Source: Pseudoscleropodium purum (Eukaryota > Streptophyta > Bryopsida > Hypnales > Brachytheciaceae). From it: 64,000 bases of DNA. Within the stretch, counting starts at the first letter, position 1. Each line of letters opens with the position of its first letter. Below the pieces are notes generated by a model. It saw only the letters and a list, made by a program, of their open reading frames with translations, made no database searches and was not told where the DNA came from. Below, in pieces: positions 1 to 11,790 of this stretch. Location: contig OZ017795.1 of the NCBI GenBank assembly GCA_963969395.1, positions 26,331,063-26,395,062 of the forward strand. Reading direction: 5' to 3'. The translations under genes and the position numbers were made by a program.

Positions 1-1614
1 TTTGCATTTTTTTCTACAATTTTGGATTGAGCGAAAGGTGCATTCGAGTGTAAAGTGTTTAATAATCAGGGTTTAGGTACATTAAAGTACCTTAACTTTG
101 ATTATTAAACACATTCTAATTGGATTTTGAGACATTGATGAGCATCCAATATTATGACTTACAATGAACAGAAATAGGAAAAAAAGTGATTTGTTAATAG
201 AAAAAAACATAGTATGCAAGGTTTTTACAAGGTTGTAGAGTAGCCTTCCCAAGGCTTCATAATTTCTCTAATGTTTGGTCCAATAATTGGAGCAATTTTG
301 GTAACTATGTTAGTTATAGGGTCTATGTTCCTTAAAGGCTAAAAATTTGCACTATAGATTTGAACTAAAAATATTTTATCGTGAAAAAATGAATTGAGAA
401 TATAGAATGAAATAAAAATTAAAAAAGTAATATAATTTTCATTTTTTTCAATTGTTAAGTAGAAGAAGGTATATTACATAAGGAAAAACTAAATCATTAA
501 TAGCTCTAAAGTGGAATTAAATTACACTAATCTCAATAAAGAAATTTTTCTAAAAATCCAAATTATTCCTATGAAAAATTTATTTTGAATAAATGTGAAA
601 ATTGACAAAATAAAAATCCTATATGCTATTTTTCAAAAAAATGTTATGATTGCCTTTAAATTTACTATTAGGCTTTGAAATTTTAAACTTCAAATTTTTT
701 TTTTTTATTTAATTATATGGGTCAATCATTCCAATTGGCGCTAAATTATATAAAAAGACACAATTAAGCCCCAATTCCAATGGATAGTAGAGAGTGTTGA
801 TCCAAATTGGGTAATTGAATAGTTGCAAGTTTGTGATTTGGGAAGCCTACTCGACAATTGTTCATTTTAGGAGTTTGAAGACCAATTTGATGTTTGGCAA
901 TTGTCTCCTAGCTCCTATTAGGTTTGAAGTGGTTCACTTTGCTTTTCATCATATATAGCGAGGGAAGCATGGAGTCTAGCCAAAGTTGGATGTTGTTTTT
1001 GTTGCTTTGATTTAACAATTATTAGAATTTAGTTGTCTATATAGATTTGTTTATGTTTGTGATTGATAAATTTATATTATATAGATCTATGAGTACTTGT
1101 TGTTCAACTGTGTGTATGTTAAATTGAAATTGAAATTGAAATTGTTAGAATTGTTGGATTTGTATGAATTAATTGAGTTGGTGTTGTTGAAGTTGAATTA
1201 TACCTACTTGGAGTGTTGAACATTTGAGTTGAAAATAGATCTCTAATTGGAACTAGAAGCAGAAGATCATTTTTCTATTGATATAAAATTCCCAATGGCA
1301 AACCTTTCCTAGTTTAAACTTGTTATATTAAAGAATAATTTCTTATTTGTTCATTATTCACTTCAACAAAATTATTGGGGTTGCCCATTTAGATACTTGT
1401 TGGTGTCAGAATGCATTGAAACTTGTTGAAAAACGTTATTATAATTGAAAATTCTAACCTAATTTTTAGTAGAATTTTACAACAATCTAGGTCATTTCTA
1501 AGAATCTTCTAACCTTAATTTAAGTAATTGACTTTTTGAAAAACTAACTTTTGCAATTCAAGAAAATGTGAAATTGTCTATAGAACCTCTAAGCAAGTTC
1601 CAAATACTAAATAT
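1..1614. other. AT-rich intergenic stretch
   Basis: No coding region, RNA gene or clear repeat is visible here. The sequence is AT-rich with short homopolymer runs, including a T tract near 695-710. There is a small (TTGAAA)n-like patch near 1125-1145. Nothing supports a functional call. Confidence 0.5.
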
Positions 1615-1758
1615 AGGCTCAAACTCTTACTCTACACTTTTCACAAAAAGACTTGATTATGATTATTTCTTTTTAAATCTAAGTGTAGGCTCAAACTCTT
1701 ACTCTACACTTTTCACAAGAAGACTTGATTGTAATTACTTCCTTTCAAATCTAGTGGA
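1615..1758 (+). repeat. Two-copy 72-bp tandem repeat, in frame
   Basis: Two adjacent 72-bp copies (1615-1686 and 1687-1758) begin AGGCTCAAACTCTTACTCTA and differ at only a few positions. The period is a multiple of three, so a short open frame (1568-1798) reads through both as a 24-residue repeat containing GSNSYSTLFT and RLD. There is no known domain. I see a tandem duplication and do not claim a protein-coding gene. Confidence 0.75.
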
Positions 1759-1762
1759 TCGA

Positions 1763-3767
1763 GAATCTTTTGACTTAAATGAAATCTTCACAAATTGATT
1801 GTGTAGTTGAACTCTTGAAATGTTTTTATCTCAAAAATACTTATTTTCAATCTTTGATTGTATTGTTCTTTATAATACTTGAGTCATCATCTCTAAACCC
1901 TAAATCCTAAACTTTTTGCTTTTTTCTAAAAATAAATTGGTAACTCAAACTTCTCCTATTATGTGATCTTCTAGATCTAAAAAGAATATAACCACATATG
2001 AAATATGAACTCTAATTTTTCCATGCTTTGTTGTATGCACTTGTAGATTTTGGTTTGATTCTAAATTTGAAAAGATATTCTACGATTAATTCTACAAATT
2101 CTATCCAGGCTATCTTTGGAATATCTAATTCATCTAAAAGCATAAGGTTGGAGTATTTTAGGCACCCTAGTCTTCTATAAGTAAAACACTAGATTGGTGG
2201 GCACCTTATTAATTGAAATTGAATACTCTTGTAGGAATTTTTTATCTATAAAATCAAATACTAAAATGCAAAAGTTAAAAAACAAACTTTAAGCTTGAAG
2301 TGAAAATTTTGGAACTCACATTTGCATGTTGTAAAGTAGTAGTTGCTACTCTCTAACTTCTTCTTGTAGATCTTTTTTTTATGGATCCAACCTTGAAAGT
2401 TTTTCTAACAACTCTACAAGGGCTTCCTTTTGGGATCATTGTAAAAGTTCAATCTTTTGTCTTTTAGCAATAGTCTAATTTAGTAGACTAATAATATTCT
2501 AACATGATGTTGGCAATTATTGTTTGTATGTTCCAAACTCTCACTTGACTCATGCTAGATCAAGAATTGTTGAATGTCATCAAGATCATAAGGGATTGAA
2601 GAAGATGCCAAGGTTGCCCTAGTCTTTTCTTTGACAATTCTAATATGCTTGTAGTATTTGTGAGTATATGCAATATAAACAATTCATTTGACTAAGATTT
2701 TTAGAATTTGTTGTAATGGCTTTTGAGAATTGCAGAGTAAGTTGTTTATTCTCAACCTTATATTTGCTCGACACTCTTGAATACAAATGGGCAATCTTGC
2801 AAGCAACTTCAGAGTAGATCTTTAAATCATATTTCCAACTTTTCTTTCTACCTTTCTTGGGTTCAAATAACAAATTAGTTATTTCAATGGGAATGTCTTC
2901 ATTCTTCAATATCATAACGTTTTATTGTAGTTTTGTAAACTCTTCTTCTATTCAAATCACTTTGCATTCAACTATACAACTATATCTATCCATGGCTACC
3001 AATTTTGTTAGGTGAATCAAGTATGTTCTATGTATATATAAAAATAAATCAAATGCATTGATGTACAACAAAGCATTTGATCTAAAATTTGAGGATCCAA
3101 AACAATGTTGTGCAAATCATATAGTTCATCAAGGTCTCAAGGAGAATATGGCAATGATAAAAAATTTATAAGGTATAGATCTTATATTAGGAAAACTTAT
3201 TTGTTAAAGAATTCAAGACTTCTATAGACTAATCTTCAATATATAACCACAAGATTTTCAATGTTCCTCATTTCTTTTCTATCTAGCATTTTGCACAACT
3301 CATAATTCTCATCCAATTTGAATTATACTCTCACAACAAATCTCACACACTACAACAACATATTACACACACAAAATCAAAGAAAATGTAATTAACCTAG
3401 GCTAGGACTTACACGTGCATCTTATAGTGGGTAATTAAGAATTGATAGGAAAGAAAGCTAAATACCACTCTTGGCTGTTCTTGCTCCAAACTTCCTAATT
3501 GACAAAAACACAACTTTTGAAATTCATTCCACGTGACAACCCCAAATTGGTAACCTACCTATCTTACTATGAAACTAAATCCAATTAGGCTATAAATAAT
3601 ATCAATTAAGCATTCTAATTTGCATCCAAAAGGCTAACAATTTAAATAAGTACTTCAAAATTGAAACTAGACACCATCAACAATTTTCAAGTAAATGTCT
3701 ACATTCTATAGCACACATCTTGTAACATACAAAAGTGTCTATTTTAACTAGTAGATAATCCACATCA
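1763..3767. other. AT-rich stretch without recognised genes
   Basis: Only short chance reading frames are present on both strands. I recognised no transposon protein, no terminal repeats and no RNA gene. Confidence 0.45.
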
Positions 3768-4071
3768 CATTAGAAAAAATCTAAACCTTGGGGAGGGCTA
3801 TTAAAGATTCTTTTTTCGGCGCACTATAGTACAAATACCAAAAAATAATATTTTTTAATAAACTTTTTTAATAAATTTTTAAATTTTAATATTAATAAAT
3901 TAATAAATAATAAATAACAATAATAATCTAATGTGGCACTGACGTGGTACAAATAGTGCTATATTAGCAGCGTTCATTAAAAAATAAAAAACTGTTGAAT
4001 TCTTTTCAAATTGCATTGGGGAGGGTGTTTAAAACTCGCAGCCCTTTCAAGGACTAAAATTTTTCCTAATG
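3768..4071. mobile_element. CATTAG-ended MITE, long AT-rich subtype, copy 1
   Basis: The element starts CATTAGAAAAAATCTAAACC and ends in the imperfect reverse complement, finishing CTAATG. The inverted ends run for about 35 bp and include CCTTGGGGAGGGCT on the left and AGCCCTTTCAAGG on the right. The middle is nearly pure A/T apart from a GTGGCACTGACGTGG core. It is homologous in inverted orientation to the copy at 51667-51933. Its CATTAG termini match the shorter MITE copies elsewhere in the window. It encodes no protein, so it is non-autonomous. It lies about 200 bp from the 3' end of the Ty3 remnant. Confidence 0.75.
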
Positions 4072-4269
4072 TAACATTCACCCCTTATAAACATGTACAT
4101 CATTAAGTATATGCACATTAATAAGGGGTGGATATCATGATGTGGGCCAACATTAATTTTTGTTGACATGATAATCTTGAAAATCTTTGTGATCTTCATC
4201 TTTAACTCTTTGAATGCGACCTTCATCTTCACTACTTTGTTTACCACCTTTCTCTTTAATGCCATTCAT

Positions 4270-6230
4270 TATCTTCAAATTTTTTAGACGTATAAGCTTT
4301 TGCATCTTTTTTCAAAAGTTTTAATTTTCTTTTTTCACAATTGGAATCTTCAACTCTGTTCCATCAAACTCTTGTGGTAAATTTGTAGCATTGTCATAGA
4401 ATTGTTTGATAATATAAGGCACAAACCACTTCTTTGCAAATTCTTTGCCAACTACCTTACTATGTTGATTATTCAAGCTACTATTATAAACCAACATCCA
4501 ATCACTATTTAGAATTGTTTTTGGATGCTATCAATATTTTAGACCAAAACTCTCTTTGTTATTTTTCCTTGCTTCTTTCAAATTTCAACTTCTTTAGATC
4601 AATCTTCTTTGATCTACTCTCAAGTTGTCAAATGTATAAGGCTTGCAAGTCTTCTCTAGTAAGCTCATTTGTCCAAGATCCAATCCAAGACAATACACTC
4701 TATGTTGGTACAACTTTTTTAATTGACATATTTGGCTTTGTCTAAACATTAATTCCATTGGCATATAATCAATAATTATACTATACATGGTATGATTGAT
4801 CCATAATGCAAATGTTAGAAGCTTAGGCCAATCATTTATTTTGCTATCACATGCTTTTACCAAAGCTTTGGCAATTGATGAATGTCCAAGCTCACTTTTA
4901 TCATTTCCTTCTAGATTATAGATAATTGTCAAAGCCAATTTAATCCCCAAATTATCAAAAAATTCCTACATTTCTCTTGCATCCAACTCCTCTATATCCA
5001 CACTGATGTTTTCATGCAGCTATATTGACAAATAGTATCTTCCAAAAGGAATTGACATACACATTCCATTGTCTTTGTTCATAGTCCTAAGTCTTTAACT
5101 TGATTTGACAAATCCTCCCTAGCAAGCATTGAATATTTTTTTGGTCTAAGTTCCATAGGCATTGCAATAAGATCTACTGCCCATTTCATAATGAATGGTT
5201 AATGGACAAGTAGGATGCAACCCCATCTTGATAGTGTACATTTGAATAAACTTGACAAATCTTAGATAATTCTACAAAATCTATTATATCTTTGTAGATG
5301 GCTTTTCACCCACATTTATCCTTTAATTTTGCAAAAGTTGTTCATACACTTCAATGTCTTGTCCACCAACTCTTATGAAACTCTTTGATGATGTTATATT
5401 TGGTTGAAAAGTCACATTCTACTCTTTGTGATACACCACCCGTTTATCTTGGATTGTTCCATAAAATTCCACCTTCTACAAAATTTGTATAAACCTTCCT
5501 CCGAAGTTTCTTGAATTTTTACTCCATCCATCATTTCCTCATTTCAATGAAGTCAAATACCTTCCAATTAGTAACAATACTATTCCCCAAAAGACAACTC
5601 AAACAATGTAGTCAAATATAAAACCTTCTCTATTTATCAATGCATTAGAGGATTTTTTCACCCTTGGGAAGGCTATGGGTTTTGATATTGTAGGAACAGC
5701 CCCACAGCGGGCCGCAGCAGCTCATTGACATGGCATGGCAACTGCCACGTCTGAAAAAATGATTTTTTTTTTTTTTTTTTCTGCATTTTGAGAGTAATTT
5801 TTTTGTTGTCGAAAACAGCCATTCTCCAAAATTGCAGGGAAGGGCAGTTCCCGATGCACTTGCTTAAAGCGGCCCTCCTTGAGCCCAAAAATCCTCTAAT
5901 GTATTGGAATAAATTTTTATGCCTACACCCTCTTCATCATATCTTATTCATGACAACATATCTACAATCACATTATCTTTTTTTGCAATATGTTTGAACT
6001 CTAAATTCAAAGGATTGATGTATACAATCCACAGTATATATGTTCAATCAAATTCTTTTTTTTACTATATAAAGGTCTCTTTGCCTTTTCTCAAACTACT
6101 TGCACTAGAAAGAATTTGCCAACAAAATGCTACCACGCAACTAAGTTTTATTTGGCCAAGGACTTTGATGCACATTTCCTTGTTCCTCAATATAAACCCA
6201 AGTTGTGAATGAAATCCACTAGCAAGAAAA
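4270..6230 (-). pseudogene. Ty3/gypsy retrotransposon pol remnant (RNase H to integrase C-terminus)
   Basis: Read right to left, this is the 3' half of a gypsy-type pol in the usual order. At ~6195-5906 is an RNase H/linker segment, with residues resembling the GSILL..RELY..KK region followed by HIAKKDNVIVDMLS, the end of RNase H. At ~5400-5230 is an H2C2 zinc-binding segment (EFHKSWWTRH, then a C-x2-C pair). At ~5200-5130 is the start of the integrase core (WAVDLIAMP, MLAREDLSNQV). At ~4950-4750 is the late core, with ALVKAC and NDWPKLLTFALW. At ~4450-4300 is the C-terminal module with KKWFVPY, equivalent to the GPY/F motif, and a LDGT-like strand. Stops and frameshifts are frequent. No gag, protease or reverse transcriptase core is visible upstream and no LTRs were found, so the copy is 5'-truncated. 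A 259-bp MITE sits inside it. I am confident of the family, less so of the exact limits. Confidence 0.85.
5643..5901. mobile_element. CATTAG-ended MITE, short subtype, copy 1 (inside Ty3)
   Basis: The termini are CATTAGAGGATTTTT on the left and AAAAATCCTCTAATG on the right. Subterminal G+C-rich segments (GGGAAGGCT and the AGCGGCCCTCCTTG side) pair imperfectly. The centre holds TGACATGGCATGGCAACTGCC, an inverted GTGGCA-type motif, next to a long T tract at ~5763-5780. There is no coding capacity. Ty3 RNase H sequence ends at its right edge and Ty3 integrase sequence resumes to its left, so this is an insertion into the older retrotransposon. Confidence 0.85.
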
Positions 6231-6249
6231 ATTAGAATTAAATAAATAA

Positions 6250-6844
6250 ATAAAGATATATGTATATATAATAGTTTTGTCTTTATATAAAGATTGAATT
6301 CATTCCATTTGGATTAGTAATTTGAAAGTTATAGAGCTTTTTGTTTTGCTAGCATCTCCTTAAGAAAATAACATAATATATGTAACAACAATAATTCTAG
6401 TCATGAGCCAATCAAAGTGCAATTTCAACTACCCCCAAATATTGATTTCCGTGTAGTACCCTTCATTTTTATGTTAAAATCTTCCAATCTATGACTTGGA
6501 TTGAAACCAAACTTTATAGAGATGAGAAGGATTGGCTTTCTATTAGATCCAATGGTTTATTTTGCCTAAAAATGACTCATTGTATACTTTGAGTTTCAAT
6601 CTTTTATAACTTACAAAATTGAGATTCAAAACACCTTCAAAATGGCCAAAATTTTTAAGAGTTAAATGAATTTGATGAAGTGAATCCACATTGTCTTTGT
6701 CAATGAAGAACACTATTTAATGCCTTCAACAAATGATTTTTTTTAAATTAAAAAAAGTTAATAATTAAAGAAATTATAATCATCACCTCTAATTAAAACT
6801 AATTAGTTTTGTTCCTTGAGCTTATAATATCCTACCTTTAGTGT
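6250..6844. repeat. Fragment related to the TTAA-bounded element interiors
   Basis: The stretch at ~6270-6370 resembles 11530-11640 and 37590-37670: each reads roughly as an attcattc(c/t)atttggatta core followed by gaaagttatagag. These are the 'aacttttga' blocks found inside the TTAA-bounded elements. No ends are recognisable, and the rest of the stretch up to the copia gag is featureless AT-rich DNA. Confidence 0.45.
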
Positions 6845-9800
6845 AGGAAATTATGCAATATGGAGCATCAAGATTGAGATGCTTCTAATTTGCTTTGATT
6901 TATGGAACATTGTTGATGGATCTAAAATTGCCCTTGATTCTTGCAATCCTTCAAGCCTCACAACCTTGGAAGTTGAAGAATTCCAAGGCCTCTTTAGATA
7001 TTCTTCTTCATTGTAGTGAGAAGCCATTGATCTTCCTACATCCACTCACAACATCTAAACTTGTATGGGACTATATCAAACAAGTCTATGAAAAATCTAA
7101 CAAATCATCTTTAGTTATTCTTCACAAGCAATTATACCACTTGCAAATGAGTGAATCTGATGATGTCATAACTTTCCTAAAACTATGGCAATCCACTATT
7201 CAAGAGGTTGTTATGTATATAAAGATGTATGTTCACTAATCTACAACAAGTCAATTTATTACTCAGTGCCTTACCAAATTTTTGGAGTGCCTTTATTACA
7301 ATTCAAGATGGAATTGAAAATCTAGCTTTCAATTATTTGCTTTCCAATATTTTGCAACAAAATTCAATTAATTTATCCAATTCTAATACTACACAATCAA
7401 GTGCATTCTACATCAAAAAGAAATTTACCAAGTCATTTCCTTCTAAAACCTGTCCGGTTATAGAAACAAAATTTTACTCAATATCCTTAAATCAATATTC
7501 TCACTGTCCTTCATCATCAAAGATAAATTCTTCTTCATGACCCATAATCTATGACTATTGTTGCATTTTGGGCCCAAAGGCTTCTAATTGTTGAAAGAAG
7601 AAACAATTCAAGATCAAGCCAACTCTTCAAAATTTTATATCAATGCTTTTACTAATGAGGACTAGTTGTATTTATTTTCATCCACTTTGACTCTATTTCT
7701 TTGATTCAATTTCTTTGTCTTAGTACATTGATTCTAGAGCTAGTCAACATATGTCTCCATTATGACAATTATTTTGGGAATATCAAGAAGTTCAATCTTC
7801 TTAAATTACTATTCTTGGTAATAATATCACACATAGTGCTATTGGACATTGTTCAATTCTATTGTGTCTCCCAACTGGCCAATCCTTCATATTTTCCAAT
7901 GTTTTCCTTGTTCCTAGTTAGCCAAGAATATTCTATTAGTGTCTCAAATAATAAGTACTAGCAATACTATTATTATATTTACTCATGAATAATGTATCAT
8001 AATGACCTTTTCACCAACATCCCATCAACAAATAAAACACAATATAAAAAAAAGCTTATCTTCCCTCGGCACGGAAATTGCACCAATTTCTAATTATTCT
8101 AAGTTACTATAACTTCATCCCAATCAAATTTTGGAACATTGCATTGGCATTACTGAATGGGCCATTTAAATATTTGAGCCCTTTATTCTATGCATTGACA
8201 TTCTTTAGTTCATAAATTATGAGAGATCAAATCAACCTTACCTTTTTGCAAAAGTTGTATCTTTGACAAACATGCAAAGTCTCCATATCCTAATGATCTT
8301 GCTACACAAGCCACTGAATTACTTGCTCTTGTGCACACCAACCTTTGCGGTCCACTGCACATGTGTTCTTTAAGCGGAGTTGTCTACTTTATAATTTTTG
8401 TGGATGACTATTTCCAATTTACCCACATTTATTTTCTATAAAGAAAATTAGCTACTCTACAACAATTTATTCACTACAAAAATCTTGTTGAAAAATAAAT
8501 CAACAAAAGAATATTGTTGCTTTGTTCAGACAATGGTGGAGAATTTTGCTCAAATAAATTTACAAGATTTTGTGCCAACCATGGAATTGAAAAAAAATTC
8601 ACTAATCCTTGTAATCCCGCACAAAATGGCATTTTTGAAAGTTGTAATTTAACTTTAGTTGAATTTGCTTGTAGCATGCTAAAAGCTATACAACTTCACA
8701 ATTTTTAGGGGATTGAAGCCCTTCATGTACAATTTATTATCTACAAAAATTTCTTCTATCTTTACACTTCACTAGACAACTCCACATGAATTATAGACTG
8801 AATTCAAACCAAAATCAAATCACTTACGAATTTTAGGATGCTATATTTATTCTCATATTCTAGATGAGAAATTCAGAAAGCTTCAAAATAAAATATTAAA
8901 ATGTATATTTGTTAGCTATGATGAACCAATTGGTATAAAAGGCTATCGATTATGTAATCCTGATATTAAAAGAGTTTTCTCCAGCTGCAATGTATGCTTT
9001 TTTGAAGAACCTCTTTTAAAATCAAAGTCAATTGACATCAAATATCCAACCTTCTATACTTGACAATCCTAGATAAGGTGATGGTCCCTCCCAGATCACC
9101 ACTTTACCACTAGACCAATACCTACAATTATCAACCCAAAAAATCAACCTCATGAGCCCAATCTTATCCTAAATTCATCTCTACAACCAAAGTTGTGACG
9201 AGACAAAGCATCTCTAAAACCATCCTCTGCCATTAAAAAAAATTCTAATCCTTTATCATGCAAAATTGGACAATTGATTACTCATTTGGCTTTATCATTG
9301 CAAATATACTTTGAATGGTACTCTTGCTTGTTACAAAGCTCTTTTTATAGTTCAAGAATTTTTTCAATAGGGCCAGCATTGATTATGCCACCACTTATTT
9401 ATCCATCATTAAAATGGCATTGCTACAAATTTTATTGGCTTTTCTGACTCTTTACAAATTCCAATTATCACATCCATTTGATGGATGTAATAACTGGATT
9501 TTTGCATGGAGTCTTAAAAAAAGTTATCTACATCATCCAACCTAAAGGCTTTTTTCAACCTGGTAACAAACACAGTGTGCCAATTGTTAAAGTCTCTCAA
9601 TGGTCTCGAAGAATTTACCTGTGATTGGTATGAAGTCCTTTATTTGTTGTAATCTGACACAAATATAAATGTCAAACAACACCATTCATTTTTAATATTC
9701 CTTGGATTATATATCAATGACTTAATCTTAATTTCAAATTATCTTAATTTTTTATGTGCCACAAAAGCATTACTATGTAGTCATTTTTTTAAGATTGACA

Positions 9801-9930
9801 ATAAAGATATCAAATATATAGTGAATGTGCAAATTTGTTGCAATTGTCCCAACAAAACTTTAACATTATTTTGAGATAAAATATATTCATGATATTTTAA
9901 ACATATTTCATATACTCAATTGTCACCTTA
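6845..9930 (+). pseudogene. Ty1/copia retrotransposon gag-pol remnant
   Basis: All copia modules appear in canonical order on the plus strand, but broken by stops and frameshifts. A UBN2-type gag lies at ~6900-7500, with KLVWDYIKQVYEKSNKS and LHKQLYHLQMSESDDV. A degenerate CCHC knuckle lies at ~7550-7610. The protease active site at ~7725-7760 reads DSRASQHMSP in place of the expected D-S-G-A. Gag-pre-integrase material is at ~7810-7900. The integrase core (~8320-8710) has HTNLCGP where the family has D, then VDDY, SDNGGEF and PAQNG..E. The integrase C-terminal region (~8810-9030) has LRILGCYIYSHI and CIFVSYDE. Reverse transcriptase (~9380-9930) has MDVITGFLHG and IQPKGFF, then weaker sequence. 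No LTR, primer-binding site or polypurine tract was found. The element is inactive, with two catalytic motifs altered. Confidence 0.9.
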
Positions 9931-11260
9931 TTGGATTGTTGGTTAGTCATTGGAAGCTAGTATAAAATATTCCAAAGCACAATGTGATGTCCAATATTAA
10001 TACATTAATACTGGGTATTCATACACCATTTTGACATTGAAATTAGCTAGTTGTTAAAAAAAATGTACCAATATTGTAGCATCTAAATACTTTCGTAGTT
10101 TTTTTGCCTAATAATTAATTAAAGTGCAACAAATAGTTAGGCAATCTAAAACATAATATATAATAATAATAATAAATATCAAATATAATTAAAATAATTT
10201 AGGTATTCATTGAATTTGTTTTTACAATTTATAGATAGTTGTTGCTACTTTCACTTAAAGCATCCACGTACCTAAATCATTGTCTAACTTGTCTTGACCT
10301 TAAATCCTAAACGTTGAGTTTTTTTTGTTAGTTTTTTTATTAAATGTCAAGGTTTGTTGTAAATGACAAACATATTTTGTTAAAGAGAGATTTAATTTTA
10401 GAATGGTCAAAATGGCACGACAAAATATTTTACAATATATACTTAAAGTTATAGACAAAGAAAAGATGCAAGATTATGTGAAGCAAGTTGAATTTCTATG
10501 AATTGTGCAATATTAAGCTAGGATTTCTATACCCCAAATCCATAACCTTCCTTGTCTCTTCAAATCATTTCATTTCTTTCCTTGCTAAAGGGTTTTCCAA
10601 GTCATTTTAATTGGATTGCTTTAATTTAATTGAATGGATATTAAGAAGATCAAATATGTTTTGGAAAAAAATGTCAAAACAAACATTTCCTACTACATTG
10701 CATGAAAATACTTTGAAATGTGTTTTTTGAAATTCAATTGTATAAAATTATACTAGTTTCTATAGGGATTTGTGGAATTTTGAGGTTAAACTTTGATCCA
10801 TCAAATATAACCTTTAAAGTTAGAAGTTTTTTTCTCCAAACTTATTTAACATGGTTTGTAGACTTTGACATATTTTTTTTTATAGATGTATCACATTGCA
10901 CGTGTCACTTTAATTATACACTTACCAATGCAAATTTTAGAGGTAGAAAAGGGATTTTGCACATGCTACCCAAATACCCAGTATATGAATATTAAATCAT
11001 AGAAGTAATTGTAGAGTATGAGAGCAAATAATCATTCTATTTGAAACTTCATTTTCCTTCATTGTTTTCACTATAAAAAAAAAAACCCGCCACTTTTTAC
11101 ACTAGCATCAAACAAGCATGTTTTTTAAAATATAAGTAAGAAGATAGGATCACAACTATAAGAGGCAAAATTGAGTTGGATGTTCCACGGAACATGTGGA
11201 TGTCACTCAAGGGGTTCACACAACCCTTATATTTGGTAATTAAGTGCAATAATGGGGTAT
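9931..11260. other. AT-rich stretch without recognised genes
   Basis: Sequence beyond the copia RT similarity shows no RNase H and no LTR that I can identify. Short frames such as 10720-10995 show no domain. An A tract lies at ~11075-11085. Confidence 0.4.
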
Positions 11261-11790
11261 TTAACCCCTAAAGTCCCATCTGTCCCCTCGAGGGACAAAT
11301 TGGACTTTAGGTAGGTTCCTGTGACCTTGATTTTTTATAAAACCTTTTGAAACCTTTCCATGAGATAGAAAAACTGATTATCTATGTGGAAATATAATTT
11401 TTATTTCAATTGGTGCCTGGGAGCAAAAGTTATATCCAAAAGTCTAGAACTAAACTCGGCAAGCAATACAAAAAAGAAAATCGCAAAAAATCAAAATTAA
11501 TTATAATTTTTTTCGTCCTAAACTGTTATATTTTTGTCTAAATGTGAAGCTTTGATTCATTCTATTTGGACTAATAATGAGAAAGTTAACCACAATCTTG
11601 TTTTTTAGGCAATTTAAGCATCTTCTTAAAAAATATAGCTTGTAGGATTTATTTCTGAATGCAATTCTTACAATTGTTTTCTTGAGAATGTTATGTTTGC
11701 TTGCTAAAACCATCTCATCATTGGAATTATTGTGTTTCAATTCCATCTAAGCTATAGTTAAATTCTAAATTTTTTTTCTTGGATGAATGC
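11261..11790 (+). mobile_element. TTAA-bounded element, left-end fragment
   Basis: The stretch begins TTAACCCCTAAAGTCCC, matching the termini of the complete copies at 54732 and 56490. Its interior (a 'ggaaatataatttttatttcaattggtgcc'-type block, then a block around 11540-11590 with aagctttgattcattc) is homologous in the same orientation to 37340-37795 and in part to 17150-17260. I found no matching right end, so this is a truncated copy. No protein is encoded. Confidence 0.6.

Noticed and set aside
3346..3360. CACTACAACAAC resembling a CACTA terminus
   Set aside because: No matching reverse-complement end, no subterminal repeats and a simple-sequence context.
8472..8485. CACTACAAAAATC resembling a CACTA terminus
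   Set aside because: It lies inside the copia integrase reading frame (the HYKN part of the domain) and has no partner end.
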